From NCBI RefSeq assembly GCF_905163445.1, contig NC_053187.1:10106001-10170000 (forward strand): a stretch of 64,000 nucleotides of DNA, in the 5' to 3' direction. Both the position numbers and the translations under genes were made by a program. Source of the stretch: Pararge aegeria. Lineage: Eukaryota; Arthropoda; Insecta; Lepidoptera; Nymphalidae. Position 1 is the stretch's first letter; each line of letters starts with the position of its first letter. The notes beneath the pieces were generated by a model. It was not told the origin of the DNA. It was given only the letters and a program-made list of their open reading frames with translations, and did no database searches. Below, one piece after another: positions 47,590 through 57,812 of the stretch.

Positions 47590-47712
47590 TTCTTACCAGC
47601 TCCTTTTCGGTAGAATCTACATCCGAACTTGTAGATTCACTACAAACAGGTGGTAGTGGCACCTCGTTTCAAGTGCTTATATTATTAGGCCTACTTGAAA
47701 TAAATAAAAAGA
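47590..47712 (+). mobile_element. LINE 3'-tail fragment (family Z), opposite orientation
   Basis: GTAGAATCTACATCCGAACT to TAGGCCTACTTGAAATAAAT is the reverse complement of the 3.6-kb and 40.4-kb fragments, ending in the A-rich tail. Confidence 0.65.
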
Positions 47713-48165
47713 ATTTTTCAAATTTTATATTATTATTTGAAACTGAATGGTGATGAACACCTTAATATAACCACCTTATATATGACCTTGAATATTTTCT
47801 TCCCTAAAATATTTTTACATGAAGTACTGGGGAAGTGAACGGGATACGGGGATATTTTTTTAACTTTGCTAATTATTAACCGCGATAATATGCCTTGCCG
47901 TGTGTTTGGGACTTTTTAACTGATCTGGAGTAAAATAAATTAATTAATTCTGTAGGGATGGAAATGAGAGAGGGAAAAATTTAGATTAGGAATTAATTCT
48001 GCGCGGACGAACTAACTGCTAGTTAACCAATTAAAACATTGTTTCGCAAGAGTACGACTTTTTAAGAATTAGTTTATCAGATAACCTAAATAATATTATC
48101 CTATACGTTAAATATCGAACTATGATAAGAAATATACAATGTCATATTGCAGCTTTAACATTTTT

Positions 48166-48348
48166 AAGGGGCATCCATAAATGACGTAACGCAAATAAGG
48201 AGAGAAGGGGGTATCATCAGGTTTCACTCAGGTGTTACATTAAAGAAGGGGGGGGGGGGAGGGTGTTACTAAAATCGTGTCACGTGACCTGGACTAACTT
48301 AACTTAATAATTTTGATGCGTCACTTGCATTATTATGGACAACCCTTA
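48166..48348. mobile_element. MITE-like element with imperfect terminal inverted repeats
   Basis: The left end AAGGGGCATCCATAAATGAC and the right end (reverse complement AAGGGTTGTCCATAATAATG) pair imperfectly. A 12-G run is at 48248-48259. Elements of this look (GGGGxATCCATAAAT... ) are frequent in insects. Confidence 0.6.
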
Positions 48349-48383
48349 CATACTTCTCAAGACAACCCTTACATACTTCTCAA
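48338..48383. repeat. Tandem duplication, 23 bp twice
   Basis: GACAACCCTTACATACTTCT CAA occurs at 48338-48360 and again exactly at 48361-48383. Confidence 0.95.
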
Positions 48384-48414
48384 ATTGCTTTTGTGCGGCA
48401 CACATTAAACTATG

Positions 48415-48475
48415 CAAACGTCACTACAGAAGTAGTATGACAATAGGTGTCATACTACTTCTGTAGTGACGTTTG
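48415..48475. repeat. Perfect palindrome, 28-nt arms, 5-nt loop
   Basis: Arms 48415-48442 and 48448-48475 are exact reverse complements (CAAACGTCACTACAGAAGTA...). This would form a stable DNA cruciform or, if transcribed, an RNA hairpin. Confidence 0.95.
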
Positions 48476-48479
48476 ATGA

Positions 48480-50180
48480 ATGATGAATTTTACCAATTTT
48501 TAAATCAATACTTTAAAATAATCTTTATAATAATGACCCTAGGAAAGAAAAATATCCAAATGTTAATAATAAAGGTTTTTTTTTTGTTGAAACTATTTGA
48601 TTTTCAAAAACATCACAAATAAGGAGCCGATTTATCATCGATTGTCAATCTTTATATTTTTATAGTTATGTCAATGTACCTTTATTCTTTAGTAAATACG
48701 TTATAAAACAATTGTCAAATTAGCCCTAAGATAACAAGCTAATGAAATAGAGTATAATTTCCAAAACCCAAATAAAAAATATAAATAAAAATATTGATGT
48801 ACAGAATCCCAAGTATTACTATTATAAACTCGCTTACATCTTTGTTTATAACGGTTACATAAAATACGAATACAACTTGCTATTATAATACGAATTAGCT
48901 ACGAGTATAGTACACATTTCAATAATTGATCGCAGAAAATAATTTATCTACCTTTGAGTAAAATAAGCAAGTTTTTAAAGGCGCATTTGACATTCATGCT
49001 AGCTATATTGCAGACGGTACTAGATTACAAAGTTTGAGATGATTATATTTAATGTAGAAATCAAAATAGTATTATTTGTATCTAATTCAATACTCGAAAT
49101 TATATCTTGCGCATTCATATTTATTTTATTTGTGATGTAAATATTATAATGACAGAAATGTTAAACACTACGAATATATTCTTCATGCTCGGTACCTACT
49201 TACATTCATCTAAATTTTATCATGATAAACAGAACCTTAAGATGAATAATGATAGTTCGTTATATCATCATAAAGATAGCGCATTCAGACTAAGATGAAG
49301 GTCATTTGTACGCTATATAAAAAGAATACTACCATGATTGTGAATGATTGTTTTATGAATTAATATTATAACATGACTTCGTTTCTGCGACTTTGCGTAT
49401 AAATGTATGATGAATCTAAAGTCTAAAAAGCATTGTCGACCACTAGGCACCTACGTCTGAATTAGACACATGTAACTTACCATACACTCATTAATGCCAA
49501 TTATAGTCCAAATCTATTATCGTGTCTAAAACCCATCGACGATCTAGGTACACATCGCATTTCAATTCACGACTGATTAAGATATATCTGTTTCGATATA
49601 ACTACACATTTATATTATTGTAAATATTGATAATTTTAAAACAAACTTTAACATTATGCTATTTGCTTCACTTAATAGCCTTCTGATTTCCCTATTACAT
49701 AAACTTCAACATACATGTCCCTACTATGGTGCAATGTTAGATTCTAATTCAATCAGAAATTTAAATTAGAGTAATTGCATTATTGGTAGACGGTTCATAT
49801 AGACACAGTGAAGTAGTAAATGGGTTAATACGCTGGTATCAGATTTAAAACCGATCGGATTCATATACTTCTTGACAGATATATCTTAATTATAACACGG
49901 ATTTGATTCAATGAAATAAAGTTCTCTACTTTAATGATTTACTACCCGAAATCTTAAAAATATTAATCGATATACTAAGACTCTAAACGGCGCTGAAAAG
50001 GAGATTTTGTAACGGTGTTAACGAGAAGTTATTGAGGAATGACATCGATGCATCCGGCCATGGGGGCGGACTGGAGCCTTAAGGTAAAAGTGTCACATGA
50101 GCGCGTGCACAGCCATGTTATGCACCTTTTAATGGAGTTCAATACCGAATCTGATGTCCAGAGAGTGAAACGTCAAGTGA
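48480..50180. other. Intergenic, nothing recognised
   Basis: Very AT-rich with no coding signal or identifiable repeat. Confidence 0.5.
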
Positions 50181-50189
50181 TTTGCACTA

Positions 50190-50445
50190 AAGACTGGTGG
50201 GCGCGTGAGTGATGCCCGGTCGGTCGGAGCGCGGCGCGGCACACACTAGGGCGGGCGGACACGGCAGCGTTACGTCAGCGAGGGGCGCGGGGCGACGCGC
50301 GGCACGGGGAAGTGGGGAGAGCCCCGCACTGCTGCATCCTCGGAGCGCCCATCTTCACCCGGCTTGCCTGAAAAACGTGACATCTCTGGGCGTCCATCGC
50401 CTTCGAACTTTCCTCCAAGGACTATGACGTGCCACGCAGTTATGC
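50190..50445. promoter_or_regulatory. GC/CpG-rich island with CRE-like sites
   Basis: About 250 bp of GC-rich, CpG-dense sequence in an AT-rich surrounding. It has TTACGTCA at 50270-50277 and TGACGT at 50425-50430, the core of CREB/ATF sites. It may be a promoter, either a distal one for sif (minus strand) or for an unseen transcript. Frames on both strands are short and without domains. Direction not resolved. Confidence 0.4.
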
Positions 50446-50519
50446 GCTGCATTACTTATAATAGTGCTATTTGTCAATAAATCAAATACTTACTTATAAG
50501 TATATATAATACTTAGTTA

Positions 50520-50885
50520 ATATGATTGTAATAACGTTGTTGGTAGTGCCATATTTTTTAAATAACACTGTTTAGAATCATACACTTTTTCTCATTATTC
50601 TTAAGTTTTTCAGTCGTAAAAAGTTTTTCCAAATTTAATTTTGGACTAACTTTTTACGACTGAAAATGGATTTGATTGTAACATTTCATGAGCGATAATT
50701 AATGATAGATATGCAGGATGGTAAACCCTCATATATCTATTTGGTTAATTAAAATATTTAGAAATACGTATTTAGTATAAGTTAAAAATTAAACATACTG
50801 AGCAAGTAAGCCTAGGTATATAAGTGGAATATTTTCTTATGGTTATTTGATGTTAAATCACAAGTTGGATAAACACATTTATGTT
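50520..50885 (+). repeat. Duplicated segment, copy 1
   Basis: From TAATAACGTTGTTGGTAGTG to GATAAACACATTT, the same order as 51240-51605. It carries an extra ~35 nt that turns into a hairpin (50609-50668). Confidence 0.85.
50609..50668. repeat. Hairpin present only in copy 1 of the duplication
   Basis: TTTTCAGTCGTAAAAAGTTT near the left and its reverse complement near the right pair around a short AT-rich centre. Copy 2 has only the right arm (TTTTACGACTGAAAATGG). Confidence 0.8.
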
Positions 50886-50936
50886 ATTCAGATAATTGTC
50901 TTATTCGCTTAGATGACCATCATCATACTCATCGGA

Positions 50937-51115
50937 TGATGGCTTCCTTGGCGCAGTGGTGAGCGATGTGATCTTATAATTGAAAGTGCTGGGTTCGATC
51001 CCAGGCAGGGCTATTTAGATGGAAGCGTAGCGGAACGCTAAATCATTGGTGGTATATCCTAATCGCTAGGGTGTTAGGTAGCTACGGCCATAGTCTTCCA
51101 CCAGACTAGAGCAGA
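50937..51115 (+). mobile_element. SINE family B, 5' part
   Basis: TTGGCGCAGTGGTGAGCG (box A) and GGGTTCGATCCCAGG (box B) form a tRNA-like head followed by the family B body. It lies between the two copies of the duplication. Confidence 0.75.
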
Positions 51116-51119
51116 GAAA

Positions 51120-51172
51120 GTTCATAAATTATAAATTCTCGCTTACCACTGCGCCAGTTAGGTCGTCAGAAA
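51120..51172 (-). mobile_element. SINE family B head, inverted
   Basis: The reverse complement reads GACGACCTAACTGGCGCAGT GGTAAGCGAGAA, a box-A tRNA-like head facing the preceding SINE. Confidence 0.7.
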
Positions 51173-51239
51173 CTTAAAACATCCACTGCTGGGCACAGGA
51201 TTTCGTGCAGAAAAACGTGCTAAGAAGATATGTGATGAA

Positions 51240-51605
51240 TATGATACTGTAATAACGTTGTTGGTAGTGCCATATTGTATGACTAACACTGTTTAGAATC
51301 GTACACTTTTTCTCATTATTCTTAACTTTGGTCTAACATTTTACGACTGAAAATGGATTTGATTGTAACGATTCATGAGCGATTATTAATGATAGTTATG
51401 CAGAATGGGCATACTGTCGATGGTAAACCCTCATATATCTCTAATATCTATTTGGTTAATTAAAATATATAGAAATACGTATTTAGTGTAAGTTAAAAAT
51501 TAAACATACTGAGCAAGTAAGCCTAGGTATATAAGAGTTGGAATACTTTCATATGATTATTTGATGTTAACTCACAAGATGGATAAACACATTTCTGTGA
51601 TGTTA
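51240..51605 (+). repeat. Duplicated segment, copy 2
   Basis: Parallels 50520-50885 with scattered changes. It is itself flanked by a near-identical 29-nt direct repeat (AAAACGTGCTAAGAAGATAT... at 51211-51240 and 51672-51701). Confidence 0.85.
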
Positions 51606-51849
51606 AAGTGTGAATGATTATACATAAATCAACAAGCTTGAAATCTAAAAATCGGGTTTATTCTAGGGCGTAAAAACGTGCTAAGAAAATATGTGACGAA
51701 TCCACCCCTCACACAGAGAAATATAGATAGAAAAATTGTGTAAATTATCCTACAATTCTAGGCTCCACACTCTAGCAGTACTCACTTAAAGTTAGAGTGT
51801 AAGTAAGACTACAAAAACTAACCAAATAACATACTAAAGCATGTATGTA

Positions 51850-52105
51850 TTGAAACTTTAGTAGTAGTAAAGCTCCTTGTGACAGAGATCGTCGATGATG
51901 CTTACTTCTGCCGTAAATCAGCCAGGTGTGTTCGGCCTAATGTGCATTGTTGCCGGTGTAATTACAGCCACATGAGTCTTAACACCTCCGCCTCGGGCAG
52001 AGGGCGTAACTTTGTAGAATGTGTGATGATTTTCCAATTGGGTTTTGTATTAGTTTATTTGTGGGTCATCTACATGGTCCGTCAATTGTTATTGTTTGGG
52101 AAAAA
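51850..52105 (+). mobile_element. Repeat family R, full-length-like copy
   Basis: From TTTAGTAGTAGTAAAGCTCC to ATGGTCCGTCAATTGTTATT, the same start and end as 61990-62260. The ~250-bp size and A-rich tail suggest a SINE or a LINE 3' end. Confidence 0.65.
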
Positions 52106-52324
52106 TCTTTAATTTAACCGTAAAAAATAAAAAACTTGAAAATCAGGGGATCAAAGGTTTTTTGAGGCAGTAATTGTACTCGAACTGAACTGTAAACTAA
52201 TTCAAAATATGATTAAACAATTGATTAAATATCAAATTTTTTGTTAATTTTATTAAAAACCCATATTTTATTCACTTATATTGGATCAAGTGGATAAAGC
52301 AGCTTGGCATAGCTTCTTCTGAAA

Positions 52325-52905
52325 AAAAAAAACATTTATTTCAAGTAGGCCTAATCTACGTATACTACGACAGTAATCTGTCTAATTTTCCTCACGGCGT
52401 AAGCAGCCGAGCTTAGTTTACCTGCTAGTGTATCTATATGGGTACCCCACTGAAGCTTACAATCCAAGGTCATGCCCAGAAAAACTGTGGAATCTTCCAT
52501 TTTTAGTGATTCTCCATTTATTATTATATTTTTATTAACTTTCGTTACATTTGGTAAAAGAAATTCCACACACTTAGTTTTTTTTGCATTCAAAAGTAAA
52601 TTATTGACAGTAAACCAGTGCGACACATGCGACATAGCACGGCTTACATCGTCAGAGTTATCTCTACCTCTATCAGTTTTAAAAATTAGAGATGTATCAT
52701 CTGCAAACAGTACAATGTCACCGGTTTCACTGACATGGTGTGGTAGATCATTTATATACACCAAAAATAGAAAGGGAACCAAAATTGAACCCTGTGGGAC
52801 ACCCATTGACGTAGCCGACCCCTGCGTCCCCCTGATGTCTTTTATGCAAACCTTTTGGGTCCTGTCACTGAGATAAGAGGCAACCAAATTTAGTGCAAAA
52901 ATCAT
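52325..52905 (-). mobile_element. LINE family Z, 5'-truncated, with RT fragment
   Basis: The minus frame 52905-52351 reads SYLSDRTQKVCIKD, MGVPQGSILVPFLFLVYIND, then DIVLFADDTSLIFKTDRGRD (intact FADD catalytic box), then WFTVNNLLLNAKKTKCVEF. The 3' end at 52327-52355 holds ATTTATTTCAAGTAGGCCTA, which identifies the family of the scattered tails. Jockey/CR1-type by look; the clade is not certain. Confidence 0.8.
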
Positions 52906-52909
52906 AGTA

Positions 52910-55900
52910 AGAAATAAAGTCTAGCATATGGTACTTGCTGAAAATAGTTTTTGATCCCAGTAGCAACTACCAAAACCAAAAATAATTATGTTTTCTGTAA
53001 AATAAAATACAGAAATGTAATTTAACAAGTTTTTAGTAAAATAACCTGGTTTAATTTACAGGCTGCGTAAAAAATATCAGATGGAAGTAGTACAGTCTCA
53101 AATTAAATCCTGGCTAAATATTATGCCGGATACGCCAATTAAGGTCAAAACTATTAAGTACAGATATGTTTAATTATAGGTGACTAATAAAACACTTTTA
53201 CATTTTATACTTTATTTTTCTTTGAAAAATAAAAAGAAAACAAAATTTAAACTCTAAACATAAGAAATACAAAACCTTTAATCATAGAGCATTCGAAGAT
53301 AGAATGAAAATAATGCTAGACTTTGTATACGTTTATAATTTTAACTTATTAATAAACTCTAAACTTTATTAAATTATGAGGTAGATGATTTCCAATAGTC
53401 TTTAAAATCTTATAAATAACTACATTCTTATGCCTATATAATATTTAAAATTAAGAAACCCGTATTCGTAATACCTAATTTTAAAAGATTATGCTGTGAT
53501 TTGCTTACTGCCAAATGTCAGTTTACTATTTATTATTAACTTAAGAAGTGCAACTAGATACCAGTATCATTCTTGTCAATTTTTTCTCATATTCACCACT
53601 AAACTATTGCTGGGTTTGTTTTTCTCTGGCCAGCTTATAGAAACTGTTTTTTCTTATAATATCATCGACCCAATAAAAGTCAACAAGTCAAGATGCATGA
53701 TGATGGTCATATAAACCACAATAAAAATAAAAAATAAATTAACGCTTAACCCATTATATTCTACTGGCTTTACTTTCTTAATGCACATTAATAACTTTTA
53801 CGGATATTTGAATATGTGTAAAATAAAGTTACGCAAATTCAGTGCGCAATTCGCCCAAATTATTAACATTTTAATTTGTCAAACGTCGAACATTCTAAAA
53901 ATTTCTAAAGACAAAATAAGTTTTAAAGGACATCAGGCAGTATTGAAGTGTTTATGAAACTTACCGCTTTACATGTTGTAGTTAACTTAACTATTAAATG
54001 CTGTTCATAGTTAATTACATTCTCGTATATTATTGTAAATGTTTATTGCAACTGATGTAACCACATAAGACAATCTTTTTCCACTGCTAAAATACTCCTA
54101 TATACCTTAAGTATTTACGCTTGTAAAATGTTTAATTCAGATATCGAAACGATACATTAATTAACGCATAAACAAAATAGAGAAGTGTTTAGTAGGAAAT
54201 TTTTTGAGCAATAGGCAAATAACTAAGAGGTCGGAAATATTGTAAAATACCATCTCAATTCAGATATATTTAAAGTCGAATTGTACAACTTATAATTAAC
54301 TATTATTTTAACAAGTATTTCAATTATATAATTACATATTCGAGGTAGTTAGTTACACGAGCTGAAAACAATCAAGTGTCGGCGCTTGATTAATAAAATA
54401 GACATAGAAACATGTTATCTACGAAGTTATTGAAGCTTATTCTGCTAGTGAATAAAAACATTAAAAAGTAATAAAATACGCCTAAAAATAATTATTCTTT
54501 GTAATACGTTACTTTCGATCGGTAATAAGTGTTATAAAAACGAATAAAAAATATAAAGAAATAGCATAACAAATTCAAGTAAAAAGATCTTAACATAGTG
54601 CAGTATTTAAGCTGAATGTATTTCTTATTAAAAGGGGAAAATTACATGTTTTAATTTACTATCAAGTAAAAGTAAGTTGTTTGATTACCAGTATTAAGTC
54701 AAGAGTATAATATGTTGAGTAAAAATCATTGAGTACTTACTGTGTCCACCTTTAATAGTTTAAATATCATTAAGTTTATGTCTGTTGTACATAGGGAGTT
54801 TTTGACTTAATCAGGTGCTTAAAATGTAAGTACTATGTAAAAAAAAAATTGCGTCACGTCACCAGGTAGAGTAGTTACAGTATTGAGGTATTCCTAAATA
54901 TTTTCTTATACTATAATTTTTAATATCATAATGTTAAAATGTAACCTTATGAAAAACAGCTATGTTTTTCACACCGAATATGAAATTATTCAAGAAAACC
55001 TTAATTTATTAACCTATAAATAGTTATACTTTAAAATCGATGGGCAAATAACATTATTGGCATACATTATATTGCAACAGTATCCTGAAAGTTCTTAAAA
55101 AAATGCGATATTGTGGCAGTACTGTAAAACAAAGATCAGTTGAATTTTGACTGGCTTCTTTTACGTAGAATCTGCCTTCTGAACCGATTGTAGAGTCTCA
55201 ACAGTTTTCAAAAGAGCCTGTAAGATGGGTAAAGAAAAAAAAAAGAAATAGGTTTAAATGAAATAAAAAAAAATGCAATGACGCAGATACAAAACCTACT
55301 TGGCTCAATAAAAAAAGCTAACATATACGCGGAATGACATTAGTACTTAACTGACATAAACTTTATAACCTAAAATATAATATAAATTTTTATTATTGCG
55401 ATAAAATATTTTCGGCTTTGGCACATCAAGTTGCACTTTAATAAAGAATTCAATTATATTTTTTCCTATTATAGCTTTTATCACTTATCTTACACTGTAT
55501 TTTGTGCTAGTGTCTAAATAAAAAAAAAGCTCTACTCCTAAATAATATTTCATTTTGTTTGATATTTTTATTATTCTTTTTTTTGTATTTACCGTGAAGA
55601 CAGTTATAATATGATAACTATGAATGCGATAGAGTTCAAAACGCAAATCCAATTACTCTACTACTTCCAAAAAACTCAGAATACTAATCTTAATTCGTTG
55701 ATGACTACATTAAAAACTCCACCGCAGAATAATGGTTATTTTTTCTTAAACGAATTGTTTACTATAATTTTTGATTCATTTGTCTTGGTTTTTTGTTTTT
55801 TCTCACTAAGAGATAGCGGGGGCGCAACCTGGCGCGGTACCGTCAAAATGTAACAGCTCTATGTAGACTATCTGGTCTCCGCTAGGTTAGAGGGGCAACC

Positions 55901-56500
55901 ACTGCTATGTAGGTAGCTTTTTGGTATCAAACTCACTTGACTTCCTTTGCACAAAGCACAAAATATAGCAAATAGTGCCTACTATTTGGCGTCCATTCCC
56001 ATGTAACTAATGTAGCCATACTGTTCTGATGTTTCTAGAGGTAGCTCAAGAAAAACGGTGGGGCCACCACCTAGTGAGATGTTAGCCTTACAGTAGGTCT
56101 AGTTATTGTTTTTGTCAGTAGGTTATAAAGCTCGCAGAACGCTAAGAAATAGCCAAAGAGACACCTTCTATTAAAATCTAAAGAGTAGTTTTACGATTTC
56201 TAAGAGCAAGACGAACATACACACAAACACTCCCCAGATCCCAATGGACGGGTATAAATGAAGACTGAAGTTTTTATGGTCCTCGTTCTCGGATTTTTTC
56301 TCCGTAATGATTCAATATATACGTGGACATGGGAAATTTACAGATTTAGCGTATTTATTGAAATTTTAACTTTTCTTTTTTTATTCAAAATAACCAGTCT
56401 TTGTTAAATACTTAAAGCGCAGAGATTTGAAAATCAATTTTGATGACTGGTGTGTATAATACCGGAATTGTATATTTTACTAATACACACGTTGCCTTAC
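52910..56500. other. Intergenic downstream of lin-28
   Basis: AT-rich sequence with many short open frames but no recognisable domain. If the lin-28 3' UTR is long it could extend here. TGAGGTAG (let-7 8-mer on the minus strand) is at 53377-53384, and GAGGTAG at 54342-54348. Confidence 0.4.
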
Positions 56501-56698
56501 TAAAAAGCCTCATTGCCTCTGCCTTTTTGTCTAGCGTTCTCCAGTACGGATGGCAGTGACCTGAAATCGATTAACGGGTCTAGCCAGAAAATAGTGAGGT
56601 ATTGGGTTTCACTATGGAGAAATTCTGAATACCAGCTGGAGTTTCAAAATTTGCGTAGCCCATCAGCCTTAAGCTCGCTGAACCAGTCGTTATCCCTA

Positions 56699-56727
56699 AA
56701 ATAAAATAAACGCCGACCCGTATTGGG
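56699..56727. other. Strong short GC-rich hairpin
   Basis: AACGCCGACCC and GGGACGGCGTT pair with one mismatch around GTATT. It is flanked on one side by AAATAAAAT and on the other by GTCCATTTTTATTA. Likely the tail structure of a retroelement; possible relation to the lin-28 transcript end is unclear. Confidence 0.5.
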
Positions 56728-56746
56728 ACGGCGTTGTGGGTCCATT

Positions 56747-56752
56747 TTTATT
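56747..56752 (-). terminator. Candidate poly(A) signal AATAAA for lin-28
   Basis: TTTATT on the plus strand reads AATAAA on the minus strand, about 980 nt after the lin-28 stop. It is the first canonical signal I noticed downstream of the let-7 site. Position is inference. Confidence 0.35.
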
Positions 56753-57199
56753 ATGCCCGTCTCTTTTCAGAAAAAATACATGAATTAATGGGATGAGAAT
56801 GCAAGATGGTGTACAGATGTCTGACACATTGGATTATGCGCTGTCAGCGCATTATAAAATGATTATTTTTATGTTCGTAGCGCGTAATAATAATTATTAT
56901 GTTCATAGCCAAAATAAAACTATAACTTAAAAATATTTTGAAACTAAATATAACTTTAGGGTTTTCGTAATATAATATAGCAACAAATTATTAATAATTA
57001 TACAAACACACACAACTTTGGGTATAAAATATTACGTAATAATAAAGGGGCACGAACACTCGAACACATATAATTTGTACTACGTTTTGTTTGTTAACTT
57101 AAATATAAAATCTAAGAGTAGTTTTGTACTTTACGGTTTTGTTATGATCAGTCTTGTTCTTAACAAAATATGTATAACACTGGTCCTTAGGTAGAAAAA

Positions 57200-57207
57200 T
57201 GAGGTAG
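57200..57207 (-). promoter_or_regulatory. let-7 seed-match site (8-mer) in lin-28 3' UTR
   Basis: TGAGGTAG on the plus strand is CTACCTCA on the transcript strand: a perfect complement to let-7 nucleotides 2-8 plus the A opposite position 1. It lies about 520 nt after the lin-28 stop codon. let-7 repression of lin-28 through its 3' UTR is known in worms and vertebrates, so the site is probably functional (inference). Confidence 0.65.
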
Positions 57208-57319
57208 ATACGTTAAAAGTTACATTAAATGGGTGTTCGTTTTTAAACTCAATTATTTAGCTCCGGCTCTATGAACTTTCAGATTTATATAGCATCAACA
57301 TAACGCCAGCGCGATGTTA

Positions 57320-57685
57320 AGTGCCGAAACACACTAAACGTAAGATACGTTGCGCCACATACTGTGTAAGATACGTCACGTCATGAAATACGCTAAAGTA
57401 AGACTGTACCTTCTGTAAATACACAGAATATATATTGTTGCGTTAAAAAACAGCTATTAACCATTTTGAGGTGCCTCTGGTTCAATTATAGACCTATTAA
57501 AATTATAGCTTTTCTTGAAGAATTGCAGGATAATGACAGGAAATATCACGACAGACAGTCAACGCAAAATGCACGCGAGACGCAGGTGACTTAGTAACGC
57601 ATGTCACGCCCGGTGAGGTCGTAAGCAGAAATCGTATAAATCGGAAAATTTACCTCGCAAAATACGCTAAGTGTGTTTCGGCACT
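57320..57685. mobile_element. MITE in the lin-28 3' UTR
   Basis: The left end AGTGCCGAAACACACTAAAC and the right end CTAAGTGTGTTTCGGCACT are inverted repeats of about 20 bp. The element is ~366 bp with no coding capacity. Its right end lies 44 nt beyond the lin-28 stop, so it makes up the first part of the 3' UTR. Target-site duplication not certain. Confidence 0.75.
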
Positions 57686-57728
57686 AAAAATAACCAATTT
57701 GAAGGATCAATGGCGTAAGACGATGGCA

Positions 57729-57812
57729 TTAAGGCTGCTGAGGGCTGCTCTGCGCGCTGCCTTGAGAGCTGCTTGAATTCTTCGACTGTGAATCGTCCTT
57801 TTTCTTCTCGAC
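57729..57812 (-). CDS. lin-28: lin-28 last exon, Ser/Gln-rich tail and stop
   Basis: The acceptor ATTTAAG precedes 57812; 27 codons then TAA at 57731-57729. The sequence is VEKKKDDSQSKNSSSSQGSA QSSPQQP. The C-terminal tail of LIN28 proteins is usually Lys/Ser-rich and disordered, as here. Confidence 0.92.
   Translation of the reverse strand, partial: VEKKKDDSQSKNSSSSQGSAQSSPQQP

Noticed and set aside
50209..50452. 60- and 72-codon frames in the CpG-rich island
   Set aside because: Compositional artefact on both strands; no splice-supported continuation found.
56513..56704. 63-codon plus-strand frame
   Set aside because: No motif, ends in a hairpin typical of repeats, and lies antisense to the possible lin-28 3' UTR.
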